Source: Planctomycetota bacterium
GTDB taxonomy: Bacteria; Planctomycetota; Planctomycetia; Pirellulales; PNKZ01
Direction of reading: 5' to 3'
Assembly: GCA_018242585.1 (NCBI GenBank)
Contig: JAFEBQ010000013.1
Coordinates: 1-48,950, forward strand
DNA: 48,950 nt
Of this stretch, positions 40,639 through 48,905 are shown one piece after another. Every line of letters begins with the position of its first letter. The first letter of the stretch is position 1. The translations under genes and the position numbers were made by a program. The notes beneath the pieces are model-generated. The model worked only from the letters and a program-made list of their open reading frames with translations. It made no database searches and was not told the origin of the DNA.

Positions 40639-41976
40639 TTAGGCGAACAATTCCTTGATCACGCGGCCGCCCGCGGCGATCTTCATCGGACGATTGTTCT
40701 TGCTGGTGTGGACGATTTCGAGCGAAATGCCCATCGACTTCAGCACCGAAGCCATCAGATCCTGGGCGCTGTATGGATCGGTCTCGACCGAGGTGCCGTC
40801 CGCGTTGGTCTTGCCCACCGCGACGCCACCCTTGAACGAGCCGCCCGCCACGAACGTCGACCAGCTACGAGCCCAGTGATCGCGACCGGCGTTGCCGTTG
40901 ATGCGCGGCGTACGGCCGAAGTCGCCCATCCACACGATCGACACGTCTTGCAACATGTTGCGATCGCGCAGGTCTTCGATCAGGGCGCTCATCGCCTGGT
41001 CCATGACCGGCAGACGGTTCTTCAGGTTGGTGTGGACGTTCTGGTGATCGTCCCAACCGCCGAAGTCGACTTCGACGAACGGCACACCCGTCTCGACCAG
41101 ACGGCGAGCCATCAGGCACGCGCGGCCGAAGCCAGTGTTACGCGCCATGCCGCCGGCGGCCGGAGCGCCCGCCGCCGCGACGGCGCCGTAGCGTTCCTTG
41201 ACCTTCTGCGATTCGCTATCGACCTTAAACGCTTCCATCTGCTTGCTGGTCAGCAGATTCGAGGTGTTCTTCAACACCTTGAAGTGGTCATAGGCCGACT
41301 CGCCACGGAGCAGGTTCTTTTCGTTCGGACCAGCAAAGTTCAGGTCCATCTTGGCCAGCATGTCCATCCGTTCCATCAAGCGGCCCGGATTGTTGCCGCC
41401 GATGTCCAGGTTGCGGACCTGGCCGTTGGTCTCGACGACGAACGGCGAGTAGGTCATGCCCAGGTAACCGGGGCCAACGCTGCCGCCGCCGACGGCGACG
41501 AACGGAGGAATCTCCAAGCCGGCGTACTTCCACATCGATTCCGTCTCGTGCGCGATGACCGCGCCGTAGCTCGGGTGTTCGATGTTCGGGTTCGGCACGA
41601 AGCCCGTGTGCATGTAGTAGCGACCACGGTTGTGGTCGGCTTCACGCGTGCTCATCGAGCGGATCAGCGAGAAGTTCTCGCCCAACTTGGCCAACATGGG
41701 CAGATGTTCGCAAATCTGAAAATCGCCCGTGGTCGAAATCGGCTTGAACGATCCGCCGGTTGGAGCGCCCGGCTTCAAGTCCCAGATGTCAATCGTGGCC
41801 GGGCCGGCGCCCATGTACAGCAAGATGCACGCCTTCTGGCGGCGCTGCACATCGGCGGCGTTGGCCGACAACGTGTTAACGAAAAAGTTCGCGGTCGGCG
41901 CGGACAGCGCGGTGACGGTCGCCGCGTGTTGCATGAAGTGCCGACGGGTCATTCCCTCGCGGTGCCAAATCGCCAT
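40639..41976 (-). CDS. DUF1501 protein with Tat signal (second copy)
   Basis: The protein has 445 residues. A Tat-type signal follows the start (GMTRRHFMQHAATVTALSAP), then the DUF1501 body: KACILLYMGAGPATIDIWDL, SLIRSMSTREADHNRGRYYM, GVPFVEVDFGGWDDHQNVHT, DVSIVWMGDFGRTPRINGNA and GRDHWARSWSTFVAGG. Its layout is the same as the DUF1501 protein at 22541 but the sequence is clearly different, so this is an old paralogue rather than a recent copy. It follows the DUF1549/1553 gene by 106 bases and ends at a strong terminator. Confidence 0.92.
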   Translation of the reverse strand: MAIWHREGMTRRHFMQHAATVTALSAPTANFFVNTLSANAADVQRRQKACILLYMGAGPATIDIWDLKPGAPTGGSFKPISTTGDFQICEHLPMLAKLGENFSLIRSMSTREADHNRGRYYMHTGFVPNPNIEHPSYGAVIAHETESMWKYAGLEIPPFVAVGGGSVGPGYLGMTYSPFVVETNGQVRNLDIGGNNPGRLMERMDMLAKMDLNFAGPNEKNLLRGESAYDHFKVLKNTSNLLTSKQMEAFKVDSESQKVKERYGAVAAAGAPAAGGMARNTGFGRACLMARRLVETGVPFVEVDFGGWDDHQNVHTNLKNRLPVMDQAMSALIEDLRDRNMLQDVSIVWMGDFGRTPRINGNAGRDHWARSWSTFVAGGSFKGGVAVGKTNADGTSVETDPYSAQDLMASVLKSMGISLEIVHTSKNNRPMKIAAGGRVIKELFA

Positions 41977-42082
41977 AACCGTTTCTCCCTTGATGAACGA
42001 ACTGTGCTAGATGGTAGATGTAAGTTGCTGACTGGTCTGCAGTCGCGGCCCTGTCGTGAATTCTGCCTGGCTCGAATACTGC

Positions 42083-43852
42083 CTAGTGCGAAATGATGAA
42101 CTCGTTGCTATTGATCAAGGCCCACCAGACGTCCTGGTAAGCGCTCAGATTGGGACGTGAACCAAGCACGCCGCTAATCACGGCCCAGTCGGCCGACGTC
42201 GGCTTACGCGACACGGTGGACAGATACAAGAAGTCGACCAGGTCGGTCCCCTTCATGCCCGAGTTGACCAGCCGGGGCAACAACGCGTCGGGCTTGTCGA
42301 CGCTGATGATGTCGTTGGTCAGCGGGCCATTCATCATCACCAGCGCTTGGGGAATCGTGCCATTGAACGTGGTCAGGTCTTCCCCTTCGTCGTTGGCGAT
42401 GTTGACGGTGAATTGCGAGATCCACTCCCGCTTTTCACGCTGGCGTTCGTCGACCTTGCCGCCGCGGATTTGCTCCAGGTCTTGCGCGCTAACGCGAGTG
42501 ATCGCGTGCAGCGAATCGTACAACTGCTCGGGGGACATCTGCCGCAGGTAGAACCGGCTGAACTTCGGCTTTTCACCCATCGCCGGGTCATCCTTCTTGT
42601 TGCGCGGCGTGATCTTGCTCGACAGGCTGTACGCCTCGCTCATGGTGATCCAACGGACCAGCTTCTTCAGATCGTGACCCTGGGCGGAGAATTCCTTGCC
42701 CAGTCGTTCCAGCAATTCGGGGTGCGACGACTGGTTGTGCGGGCCCATGTCATCGACCGGCTTGGTAAAGCCATAGCCGAGGAAGTGGCCCCACATCCGG
42801 TTGGCGATCGCGCGGCCGAAGTACTCGCTCTTGACGATCAGCTTGCCCAACTCCGCGCGGCGATTGACCTTCGAGACGCTGCCGTCCGGATCGATCTTGG
42901 TGCCATCGACAAACTTGGGATACGCCACGGCCATCGTGCCGTTACGCAGTTCGTAGTAGATTTCGGCTTCTTGCTGGGTATTGCCTTCGCCGCGGAAGTC
43001 GACGCTGCGAAGTTCGGCCCCTTCGATGTCGCGCCCCATCCGCGTGGTGGCCTCGGCCTTGGTCTGGCGGAAGAAGGCGTTCATACTCCAGAACTGGTCT
43101 TGCTTCCAGTCGTTGAACGGGTGGTTGTGGCACTGCGTGCATTGCACTTGCAGGCCCAAGAACAGCTTGGCCGTCTTGGCCGTGGCCTGGGTCGACATTG
43201 GGTCATCGCGCTTCAGCATACTGGCGATGAAGTTCGACGCGCCGTTGAAGTCCTTCTCGTTCGGGCTGGTGTTCCCTTCGGCGCTGACCAACTCGTAAAC
43301 CATGCGATCGTACGGCTTGCCGCGGAGGTAGCTGTCGCGAAGGAACTTGTGCATGCCGTCCCGATTGACCAATTCGCCGTTTACGCGGCGAGCCGGCGGA
43401 CGACCGACCAGTAGGTTGCTCCACCAGGTGGCCCAATAGTTGGCGTATTCCTGCTGGTACTCTTCCGAGTCGAGCAAGCGATCGAGCAGCTTTTGCTTCT
43501 TCTGAGCGCCCTCGCCGAGGAACTTGTTCAACTCGATCACGGTCGGCACGCGGCCGATCACGTCGAGGAACACGCGACGGCACCATTCGGCGTCGGTCGC
43601 CTTGGGAGCCGGAGCGTAGCCGGCTTCGGTCCAACCCTTGCGGATTTGCGCGTCGATAAAGGCGACGATGTCCTGCTCGCCCAGTCCGCTGTCCGAGACG
43701 CCGGAGCCGAGCTTCTTGCCGTCGGTGTTCTCGGCGCCGTTTGCCACCGGAGCGCCGCTCAGCAGCCACGCCAAAGCGGCCGTGGCGGCAATGGTCGAAA
43801 CCGTCCAACGCATCATGCCGTTCGCGGTCATCCGATATCCAATGCGACTCAT
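42083..43852 (-). CDS. DUF1549/DUF1553 protein (second copy)
   Basis: The protein has 589 residues from the ATG at 43852, chosen for the ribosome site GGAGGAAC; a frame from 43927 has none. The signal peptide is at ~10-42 (STIAATAALAWLLSGAPVAN). DUF1549 covers ~55-265, with WCRRVFLDVIGRVPTVIELN and the CxxCH-like CTQCHNHPFNDW near 236. DUF1553 spans ~315-560 (EYFGRAIANRMWGHFLGYGF; LVMMNGPLTNDIIS). Unlike the gene at 18908 it lacks the N-terminal CFQCH domain and the discoidin domain. It is paired with the DUF1501 gene on the same strand, likely an operon. Confidence 0.92.
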   Translation of the reverse strand: MSRIGYRMTANGMMRWTVSTIAATAALAWLLSGAPVANGAENTDGKKLGSGVSDSGLGEQDIVAFIDAQIRKGWTEAGYAPAPKATDAEWCRRVFLDVIGRVPTVIELNKFLGEGAQKKQKLLDRLLDSEEYQQEYANYWATWWSNLLVGRPPARRVNGELVNRDGMHKFLRDSYLRGKPYDRMVYELVSAEGNTSPNEKDFNGASNFIASMLKRDDPMSTQATAKTAKLFLGLQVQCTQCHNHPFNDWKQDQFWSMNAFFRQTKAEATTRMGRDIEGAELRSVDFRGEGNTQQEAEIYYELRNGTMAVAYPKFVDGTKIDPDGSVSKVNRRAELGKLIVKSEYFGRAIANRMWGHFLGYGFTKPVDDMGPHNQSSHPELLERLGKEFSAQGHDLKKLVRWITMSEAYSLSSKITPRNKKDDPAMGEKPKFSRFYLRQMSPEQLYDSLHAITRVSAQDLEQIRGGKVDERQREKREWISQFTVNIANDEGEDLTTFNGTIPQALVMMNGPLTNDIISVDKPDALLPRLVNSGMKGTDLVDFLYLSTVSRKPTSADWAVISGVLGSRPNLSAYQDVWWALINSNEFIISH

Positions 43853-44160
43853 AAGTTCCTCCACTCCAGACTTACAATGCGGGCGATTGATCGATCGCTC
43901 TTGTTCGTAATGGGCGTTTGTGGGCAACGAGAAGGGGCTCGCCGAACCTGCCTGGCGAAGTTTTTATTGCGCGGCGAAACAATCGCCACGAAAAATGTAC
44001 TCGCAATGGGGGGACGACAAGGGCGGCAACACCAGTCTGATGTAGCCACGTATGATACCGATTCCCAAACAGCCAACAAAGCAAAAACCTTTTTCAGCAA
44101 CGACTTTCGTCGCGCGTGACTATCGTGCTAGCACCTGTTTGTTATAACCCGAATCCAGGT

Positions 44161-44199
44161 GTTTGATAACAATACAAGTGTATCATTTCGATGTATCAA
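44161..44199. promoter_or_regulatory. AT-rich direct/inverted repeats TTTGATA / TGTATCA
   Basis: TTTGATA at 44162, then TGTATCA twice 13 bases apart (TGTATCATTTCGATGTATCA), giving an operator-like set of half sites. It lies ~310 bases upstream of the DUF1549/1553 start. A regulatory role is inferred from symmetry only. Confidence 0.35.
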
Positions 44200-44211
44200 A
44201 TTGCAACACGT

Positions 44212-44438
44212 GTCGGAGGCCATGGTTGCGATGGCCCCCGACGCGCGTTGCTGCGGCAGATCGGGCCGAGGGTTTGCTCGGCGTGATCCCCTCGGCCGCG
44301 ATCCGGCTTCTTGGAGCCCGAAAGGGCCCACGAATGCCGCGTTTCTTGCCCTTCCCAGGCTGCGTTCGCCACGCGGGCGGCCTCGGTGCAACAGGCATTG
44401 GGAACCTGTCGACGGCGGGCTGTTCCGAACCCGCCGTC
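44212..44438. other. Structured segment with three strong hairpins
   Basis: Hairpin 1: GTCGGAGGCCAT/ATGGCCCCCGAC with one mismatch (44212-44242). Hairpin 2: GGCCGAGGG/CCCTCGGCC, extendable by ATCG/CGAT nearby (44264-44297). Hairpin 3: GACGGCGGG/CCCGCCGTC (44411-44438). None has a T tract. It does not match RNase P, tmRNA or SRP RNA motifs I know. It may be a small RNA, repeat elements or a leader. Confidence 0.4.
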
Positions 44439-44753
44439 TGACCTGGAGAGGGGAGCGGCCCAATACTATCGCAAACATCATGCCAGAAACCCTGGGCCGC
44501 GAAATTCTCGCTTTCGCTCCAGTTCAGTTCGGCAAAGCGGAGGGCCGGCGTAACGTGCTGCGAACCGGACATGGTGCGCGAGTCGGCAACCGAAAACAAT
44601 CGCGAACCACGCGCACCGGCGCGACAAGCGTGGCGCACGTGCGCCGCGTGACTCGCAAAAAAATATTTTGTGTTCCACGTCGGCGCGCGTGCGCCGCGCC
44701 GCGCTGCGATTTCACGCGAGAGTTTTTGCCCGCCGCGCCGCACGCCGAAAAAG

Positions 44754-44762
44754 TTATCCACA
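44754..44762 (+). promoter_or_regulatory. Perfect DnaA-box consensus TTATCCACA
   Basis: TTATCCACA, preceded by GAAAAAG, lies ~80 bases after an A/T-rich run (CAAAAAAATATTTTGTG). It is the only perfect box I noticed in this gap. A single 9-mer can occur by chance; see the findings. Confidence 0.4.
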
Positions 44763-45238
44763 ACCGAATCCGCGCCGCGCGTGAATGCTTTCTTGACAAT
44801 CGTTCCTCGACCGACACAATACGCCCAATCTTTTCGTCCGCGTCTTCGCTCGTCGTCCACGGTTCAGGATGTAACCTGGGGCTCGGGGAAACAGTCACGG
44901 CGCAACTTTGCTAAAACACAAACGTGTCTGGCAATTGCCTTGCTCGGCCTGTTACCACGTGCTGTCCCACGACGAATGCTGGCCGTGGAGCAGGGTATTG
45001 CGGAACGGGGTAGTGCGGAATCGCGACCGGCGATTTCACAATCACGACTCGCAGCAGGATTCGGTTCGTACACTCACCGTGGTTTGGTCGAGGCGGAAGA
45101 CCAGCACGGTCGAGCGAAATTGCTTGGGGGGCGGCCACGCAAGGATCGACGTCGGCGACGACAAGTCGCGGCCCGGATGTCCCCCCTAGGCGATTCGCTC
45201 GGCAGCGCTAACAATCAAGTGAGCGCGAACCGTGACGG

Positions 45239-45270
45239 CTGTGAACAATCACCACGGTGATTGTTCACAG
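45239..45270. repeat. Palindrome CTGTGAACAATCACC / GGTGATTGTTCACAG
   Basis: Perfect 15-base arms around AC. It lies 133 bases before the folK start. It resembles a large operator; each outer part contains TTGTTCACA, two changes from the DnaA-box consensus. It is the only copy in the window, unlike the dispersed elements. Confidence 0.85.
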
Positions 45271-45402
45271 CAACATGCGAGGCGTGGTTCGCGCACCTGC
45301 GTGATCGCACGCTGGCGCCCCCCTTGGGCGCGAGAGACGCCGCAATGCTCCACGCGGGCGGCTTTACCCTCCTGCGCGCATCGGCACCGGCGAGTTCCCC
45401 AC

Positions 45403-46524
45403 ATGCCACGAGCATTACTCGGCTTGGGAGCCAACCAGGGAACGCCGGCCGAAACATTCAGGGCCGCGATTGAAGCGCTTGCGGCCGACGGCCAATCGCG
45501 CGTCATCTCACAAAGCCGCAATTACCGCTCGGCCCCCGTCGGCGGCCCGTTGGCGCAAGCCGACTACGTCAACGCGGCGGCCCTGGTCGAAACATCGCTG
45601 CGTCCCGAACAATTGCTGACCCGCTTGCAGCAGATCGAAGCCCAATTCGGCCGCGTTCGCCACGAGCGCTGGGGACCACGGACGCTGGACCTGGACATTC
45701 TGCTGTACGACGAGCTGGTTCTGGCGCAAACCGCGCCCGACCTGACGATTCCCCACCCGCGGCTGACGTTTCGCCGCTTCGCGCTCCAGCCCGCCGTCGA
45801 GATCGCCTCGGGCATGATGCATCCCCAGTTGCGCTGGACCGTGGCCGAGCTGCTGCAAAACCTGGAGAGAGCGAATCGCTATCTGGCCGTGTCGGGTCCG
45901 CGCAGCGTCGTCACGCGACACCTGCTGGGACAAGTGGCCGAGCGCACCGGCGCCATGTTCCTGGCTGCGCCGGCCGACTATCCGGCCACCATCGGCGGCG
46001 GCAGCTTGTGGCGCGACGTGCCGCGCCCGACCGACTATTACGAGGCGCAAAGCGCGCCTGGCCGCGTGGCCGAGCGCGTTCTAGAATGCCTGCGGCAGTG
46101 CATGGCGGCGCTCGACGCGGGTCATTGGTCCCAGCCCGAGCAAGTGGCCGTGGGCGACTTTTGGCTGCTCGAGCTGTACGCCTGGGGCGCGGCGGCGCTC
46201 GCGCCAGCGGCGCTGGCCGAGTATGTCGATCGCTTCAGCAGCATCGCCAGCCGGCACCCGTTGCCCACGCTGCTGGTCATGCGCTCGTGGCTGGTCACGC
46301 CACGCGATGAAGAAACCGAAGAACCCGCGGCCGATGACCTGCCGGGCATGTTGAAAATCGTCTCCCAGGAACAATCGCCGCTGTTTCATCTGGGGCAAAC
46401 GCCCAGCCACACGCGCGGCTTTGCGCCGGTGTTGTGGTTGACCGATCCGACCGTCGAGTCGCAGGTCGACGAAATCAGCGCCGCGGTCATCGCCATGCAA
46501 ACCGAAGTGGTCCCCTTGACGTGA
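45403..46524 (+). CDS. folK: HPPK (FolK) fused to a degenerate deoxynucleoside-kinase-like domain
   Basis: The protein has 373 residues from the ATG at 45403. Residues ~1-160 are 6-hydroxymethyl-7,8-dihydropterin pyrophosphokinase (folate synthesis): LLGLGANQG (5-13), YRSAPVGG, ADYVNAAALVET and the metal-binding RTLDLDILLYD, then IPHPRLTFRRFAL. Residues ~170-373 do not belong to HPPK. They start YLAVSGPRSVVTRHLLGQVA, which looks like a P-loop lacking its Gly and Lys, and continue with helices compatible with a dNK-type kinase (PTDYYEAQSAPG). The C-terminal part is probably inactive as a kinase. The gene overlaps panC at GTGA. Confidence 0.85.
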   Translation: MPRALLGLGANQGTPAETFRAAIEALAADGQSRVISQSRNYRSAPVGGPLAQADYVNAAALVETSLRPEQLLTRLQQIEAQFGRVRHERWGPRTLDLDILLYDELVLAQTAPDLTIPHPRLTFRRFALQPAVEIASGMMHPQLRWTVAELLQNLERANRYLAVSGPRSVVTRHLLGQVAERTGAMFLAAPADYPATIGGGSLWRDVPRPTDYYEAQSAPGRVAERVLECLRQCMAALDAGHWSQPEQVAVGDFWLLELYAWGAAALAPAALAEYVDRFSSIASRHPLPTLLVMRSWLVTPRDEETEEPAADDLPGMLKIVSQEQSPLFHLGQTPSHTRGFAPVLWLTDPTVESQVDEISAAVIAMQTEVVPLT

Positions 46525-47381
46525 AACTACCCCCTGTCATTACCACCGCCCAAGCGTTACGCGCGCTCGTGACCGACGCCCGCCGCACGGGCAGAACCAT
46601 CGGCCTGGTGCCGACGATGGGGGCGCTGCACGCCGGGCATATCAGCCTGGTGGCCGAGTCGTGCCGGCGCTGCGACGTGACGATTGCCACGATCTTTGTG
46701 AACCCGACTCAGTTCGGGCCCAACGAAGATTTCAGCAAGTATCCGCGCACGCTCGAAGCCGACCTGCAATTGCTCGCGCCGCACAACGTCGCCGCGGTGT
46801 TCGCCCCCGCTTCGGTCCAGGAGTTGTACAGTCCGCACCACGCCACGTCGGTCAAGGTGGCCGGGGCGGCGCTGCCGCTCGAGGGGGAACGTCGGCCGGG
46901 GCACTTTGACGGCGTGGCGACGATCGTGCTCAAGCTATTCAACCTGGCGCAGCCCGACGTGGCCTTCTTCGGCGCCAAGGATTTTCAGCAGGTGCTGGTC
47001 ATCAAGCAGATGGTCCGTGATCTGAACGTGCCGGTCGAAGTGGCTGTCTGCCCGATCGTGCGCGAGGCCGACGGATTGGCGATGAGCTCGCGCAATGCCT
47101 ACTTGTCGGCTGAGCAGCGTCGCCAAGCGCTGGTGCTGTCGCGCAGCTTGCAACGCGGCGTCGAGTTGGTCGCCGGCGGTGAACGCGATGCGGCCCGGCT
47201 GCTAGCGTCGATGCAGAGCGTCATCGCCAGCGAGCCGGCCGTGCAACTCGACTATCTCGTCCTGGTCGATCCCGATACCCTATCGCCGGTCGCCCAAGTG
47301 ACCGGCCCGACCCTGGCCGCGATTGCAGCCAAGGTGGGCAATACGCGGTTGATTGATAACATTGTGTTGAGAAGCGATTAG
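46521..47381 (+). CDS. panC: Pantothenate synthetase (pantoate-beta-alanine ligase)
   Basis: The protein has 286 residues from the GTG at 46521, which overlaps the folK stop (GTGA), so the genes are likely coupled. PanC condenses pantoate and beta-alanine with ATP for coenzyme A. Motifs: VPTMGALHAGHISLV (~30-44), FVNPTQFGPNEDFSKYPR (~65-82), GHFDGVATIVLKLFN, FFGAKDFQQVLVI and SSRNAYLSAEQR. The length is normal. Its last codons and stop lie inside a TAATCGC-type repeat (47373-47403), so the C-terminal residue(s) SD come from the repeat. Confidence 0.94.
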   Translation: MKLPPVITTAQALRALVTDARRTGRTIGLVPTMGALHAGHISLVAESCRRCDVTIATIFVNPTQFGPNEDFSKYPRTLEADLQLLAPHNVAAVFAPASVQELYSPHHATSVKVAGAALPLEGERRPGHFDGVATIVLKLFNLAQPDVAFFGAKDFQQVLVIKQMVRDLNVPVEVAVCPIVREADGLAMSSRNAYLSAEQRRQALVLSRSLQRGVELVAGGERDAARLLASMQSVIASEPAVQLDYLVLVDPDTLSPVAQVTGPTLAAIAAKVGNTRLIDNIVLRSD

Positions 47382-47477
47382 CGGTTAGCGATTGGCGATT
47401 AGCCAGAAGGGAAATCTTGGCTTCACCTAATGCTTCATGCTCATTACTAATCGCTAATTGCTAACCGCTAATCGCTA
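47373..47477. repeat. Inverted 'AGCGATTAGCGGTTAGCGAT' element between panC and lgt
   Basis: Left arm AGCGATTAGCGGTTAGCGAT (47373-47403) and right arm TAATTGCTAACCGCTAATCG (47446-47477) with ~42 bases between. The left arm carries the panC stop codon (TAG 47379-47381). The right arm ends 3 bases before the lgt ATG, replacing any ribosome site there. Confidence 0.88.
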
Positions 47478-47480
47478 CTG

Positions 47481-48815
47481 ATGCACCAAACCCTCTTCAA
47501 AATCCCGCAGACGTATCACGGCGTGCCGATCATGGGCTTCGGCGTGCTGTTGGCGCTCGTCGTGGTGCTTGGCGGTGGTTGGCTCTATGTCCTGTACCGT
47601 CGCACCGGTAGCACGCGCGAAGTCTACGCCCAAGCGCCGCTGTTGGCCGCGATTGCCTTTCTGGTGTCAGTGCTGCTGCCGCGGATTGCCGAGCCTGATG
47701 GGTTGGCCATTCGCGGGTTCGGCGTGGCGACCACGCTCGGTGTCTTGTCGGGTGTGTGGATGGCGGTCGTCCGGGCGCGTCGGCGCGGCGTCGATCCCGA
47801 AGTGATTTACAATCTGGCCATCTGGCTGTTCGTCGGCGGGGTGATCGGCGCGCGGCTGTTCTACGTCATCGAGTATTGGCAGCAGTTCCGCTTCGATCAT
47901 ACCGGGCAACCGTTGCCCATTACCGAGACGCTGGCCATGATCTTGCGCGTCGATCAGGGTGGCCTGGTCGTTTACGGCGCGGCGGCCGGAGCGCTCGTCT
48001 CACTCATCTGGTTCGTGCGCCGCCACAAGCTGGTGACACTGCCGCTGTTGGACCTGATTGCCCCCAGCTTGATGATCGGCCTGGCCTTTGGCCGCGTCGG
48101 TTGCTTCTTGAACGGCTGCTGCTTCGGTGGCGTGTGTGATCACCGCTGGGCGGTTGAATTTCCAGCTCATCCGTCGGAGGCCCAGTCGGTTGGCGAGCGC
48201 GTGACGTATACGCCTCCGTACGCGCGACAGGTCGAGCGGGGCTTGTTCTACGGCGTGCAGTTAGGCGCGCGGATGGTCGCGGCCCGCGAGACGCCGCAAG
48301 CCACCGTGGTGTACGTTGTGCCCGGCTCGCCGGCGGCGAAGCAAGGCGTTCAGGTCGGCGATCACGTGGAGTCGATTGGCGGACAGCCGGCCGACACGAT
48401 CAGCCGCGCGGTCGAGCTGCTCGATCGCGCAATGCAGAACGCCGACGTATTGAAGCTGCGCACCGAGCGCGGCGAGTACACGCTGCCACCAGGCGCGGCC
48501 CCGCCGCGCAGCTTGCCGGTCCATCCCACGCAACTTTACAGCGTGCTCGACGCGCTACTGATCATGCTGTTCTTGTTCGCGTACGAGCCATTCAAGCGCC
48601 GCGACGGCGAGCTAATCGCGTGGATGATTTCGATCTACGCCGTGACACGATTCCTGGTCGAGATCATCCGCACCGACGAGTCAGCCGTGTTCGGCACCGG
48701 GCTGAGCATTTCCCAGAACATCAGTTTAATGATGATCGTGGTGGTGGCAGGACTGTGGTACTGGATGCGCCGCCATCCCGCGCCGGTGACCTGGCCGGTT
48801 CCCTCGGCCGGCTGA
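47481..48815 (+). CDS. lgt: Prolipoprotein diacylglyceryl transferase with inserted PDZ domain
   Basis: The protein has 444 residues; typical Lgt is about 260-300. Lgt attaches diacylglycerol to lipobox Cys in the inner membrane. The start TLFKIPQTYHGVPIMGFGVL is typical. Membrane helices follow with GGVIGARLFYVIEYW, GGLVVYGAAAGAL and the signature GRVGCFLNGCCFGG (~203-216). Instead of continuing directly, ~130 residues are inserted with a PDZ-like domain (~262-328: VVPGSPAAKQGVQVGDHVES; SIGGQP). The family motif HPTQLY then returns at ~348, with the last helices (WMISIYAVTRFLVEIIRTDE). The start codon directly follows the repeat at 47446-47477. Confidence 0.9.
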   Translation: MHQTLFKIPQTYHGVPIMGFGVLLALVVVLGGGWLYVLYRRTGSTREVYAQAPLLAAIAFLVSVLLPRIAEPDGLAIRGFGVATTLGVLSGVWMAVVRARRRGVDPEVIYNLAIWLFVGGVIGARLFYVIEYWQQFRFDHTGQPLPITETLAMILRVDQGGLVVYGAAAGALVSLIWFVRRHKLVTLPLLDLIAPSLMIGLAFGRVGCFLNGCCFGGVCDHRWAVEFPAHPSEAQSVGERVTYTPPYARQVERGLFYGVQLGARMVAARETPQATVVYVVPGSPAAKQGVQVGDHVESIGGQPADTISRAVELLDRAMQNADVLKLRTERGEYTLPPGAAPPRSLPVHPTQLYSVLDALLIMLFLFAYEPFKRRDGELIAWMISIYAVTRFLVEIIRTDESAVFGTGLSISQNISLMMIVVVAGLWYWMRRHPAPVTWPVPSAG

Positions 48816-48824
48816 GTCGGGGAA

Positions 48825-48905
48825 TTTGAACCGCAAAGACGCAAAGGGCGCAAAGGAAGAAGCAGCAGAATTGAATCGCTGAGGACGCTGAGCGACGCAG
48901 AGAAA
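48825..48905. repeat. 'CCGCAAAGACGCAAAGGGCG' element at the window end
   Basis: ATTTGAACCGCAAAGACGCA, then GCAAAGG and CTGAGCGACGCAGAGAAAAA. Left part of the family seen at 10011-10143 and 38986-39139; the right arm may lie beyond the window. It follows the lgt stop. Confidence 0.75.

Larger units (their letters stand above)
43853..45402. other. Long divergent non-coding gap with hairpins, AT-rich tracts and a DnaA box
   Basis: About 1.55 kb between the divergent DUF1549/1553 (-) and folK (+) genes. Open frames here (for example 44159-44914 +) are GC-rich, lack domains and cannot be supported. Inside are an AT-rich part with TGTATCA/TTTGATA repeats (44161-44199) and three strong hairpins (44212-44242, 44264-44297, 44411-44438). 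There is also an A/T run (CAAAAAAATATTTTGTG at ~44656-44672), a perfect DnaA-box consensus (44754-44762) and a palindrome (45239-45270). Promoters for both flanking genes must lie here. Confidence 0.6.

Noticed and set aside
40708..42096. 462-residue open frame on the plus strand
   Set aside because: Antisense of the second DUF1501 gene; His/Arg/Val/Ala-rich shadow composition.
44159..44914. 251-residue open frame in the divergent gap
   Set aside because: No domain, no good ribosome site, Arg-rich translation in several frames alike; overlaps the hairpins and the DnaA-box region.
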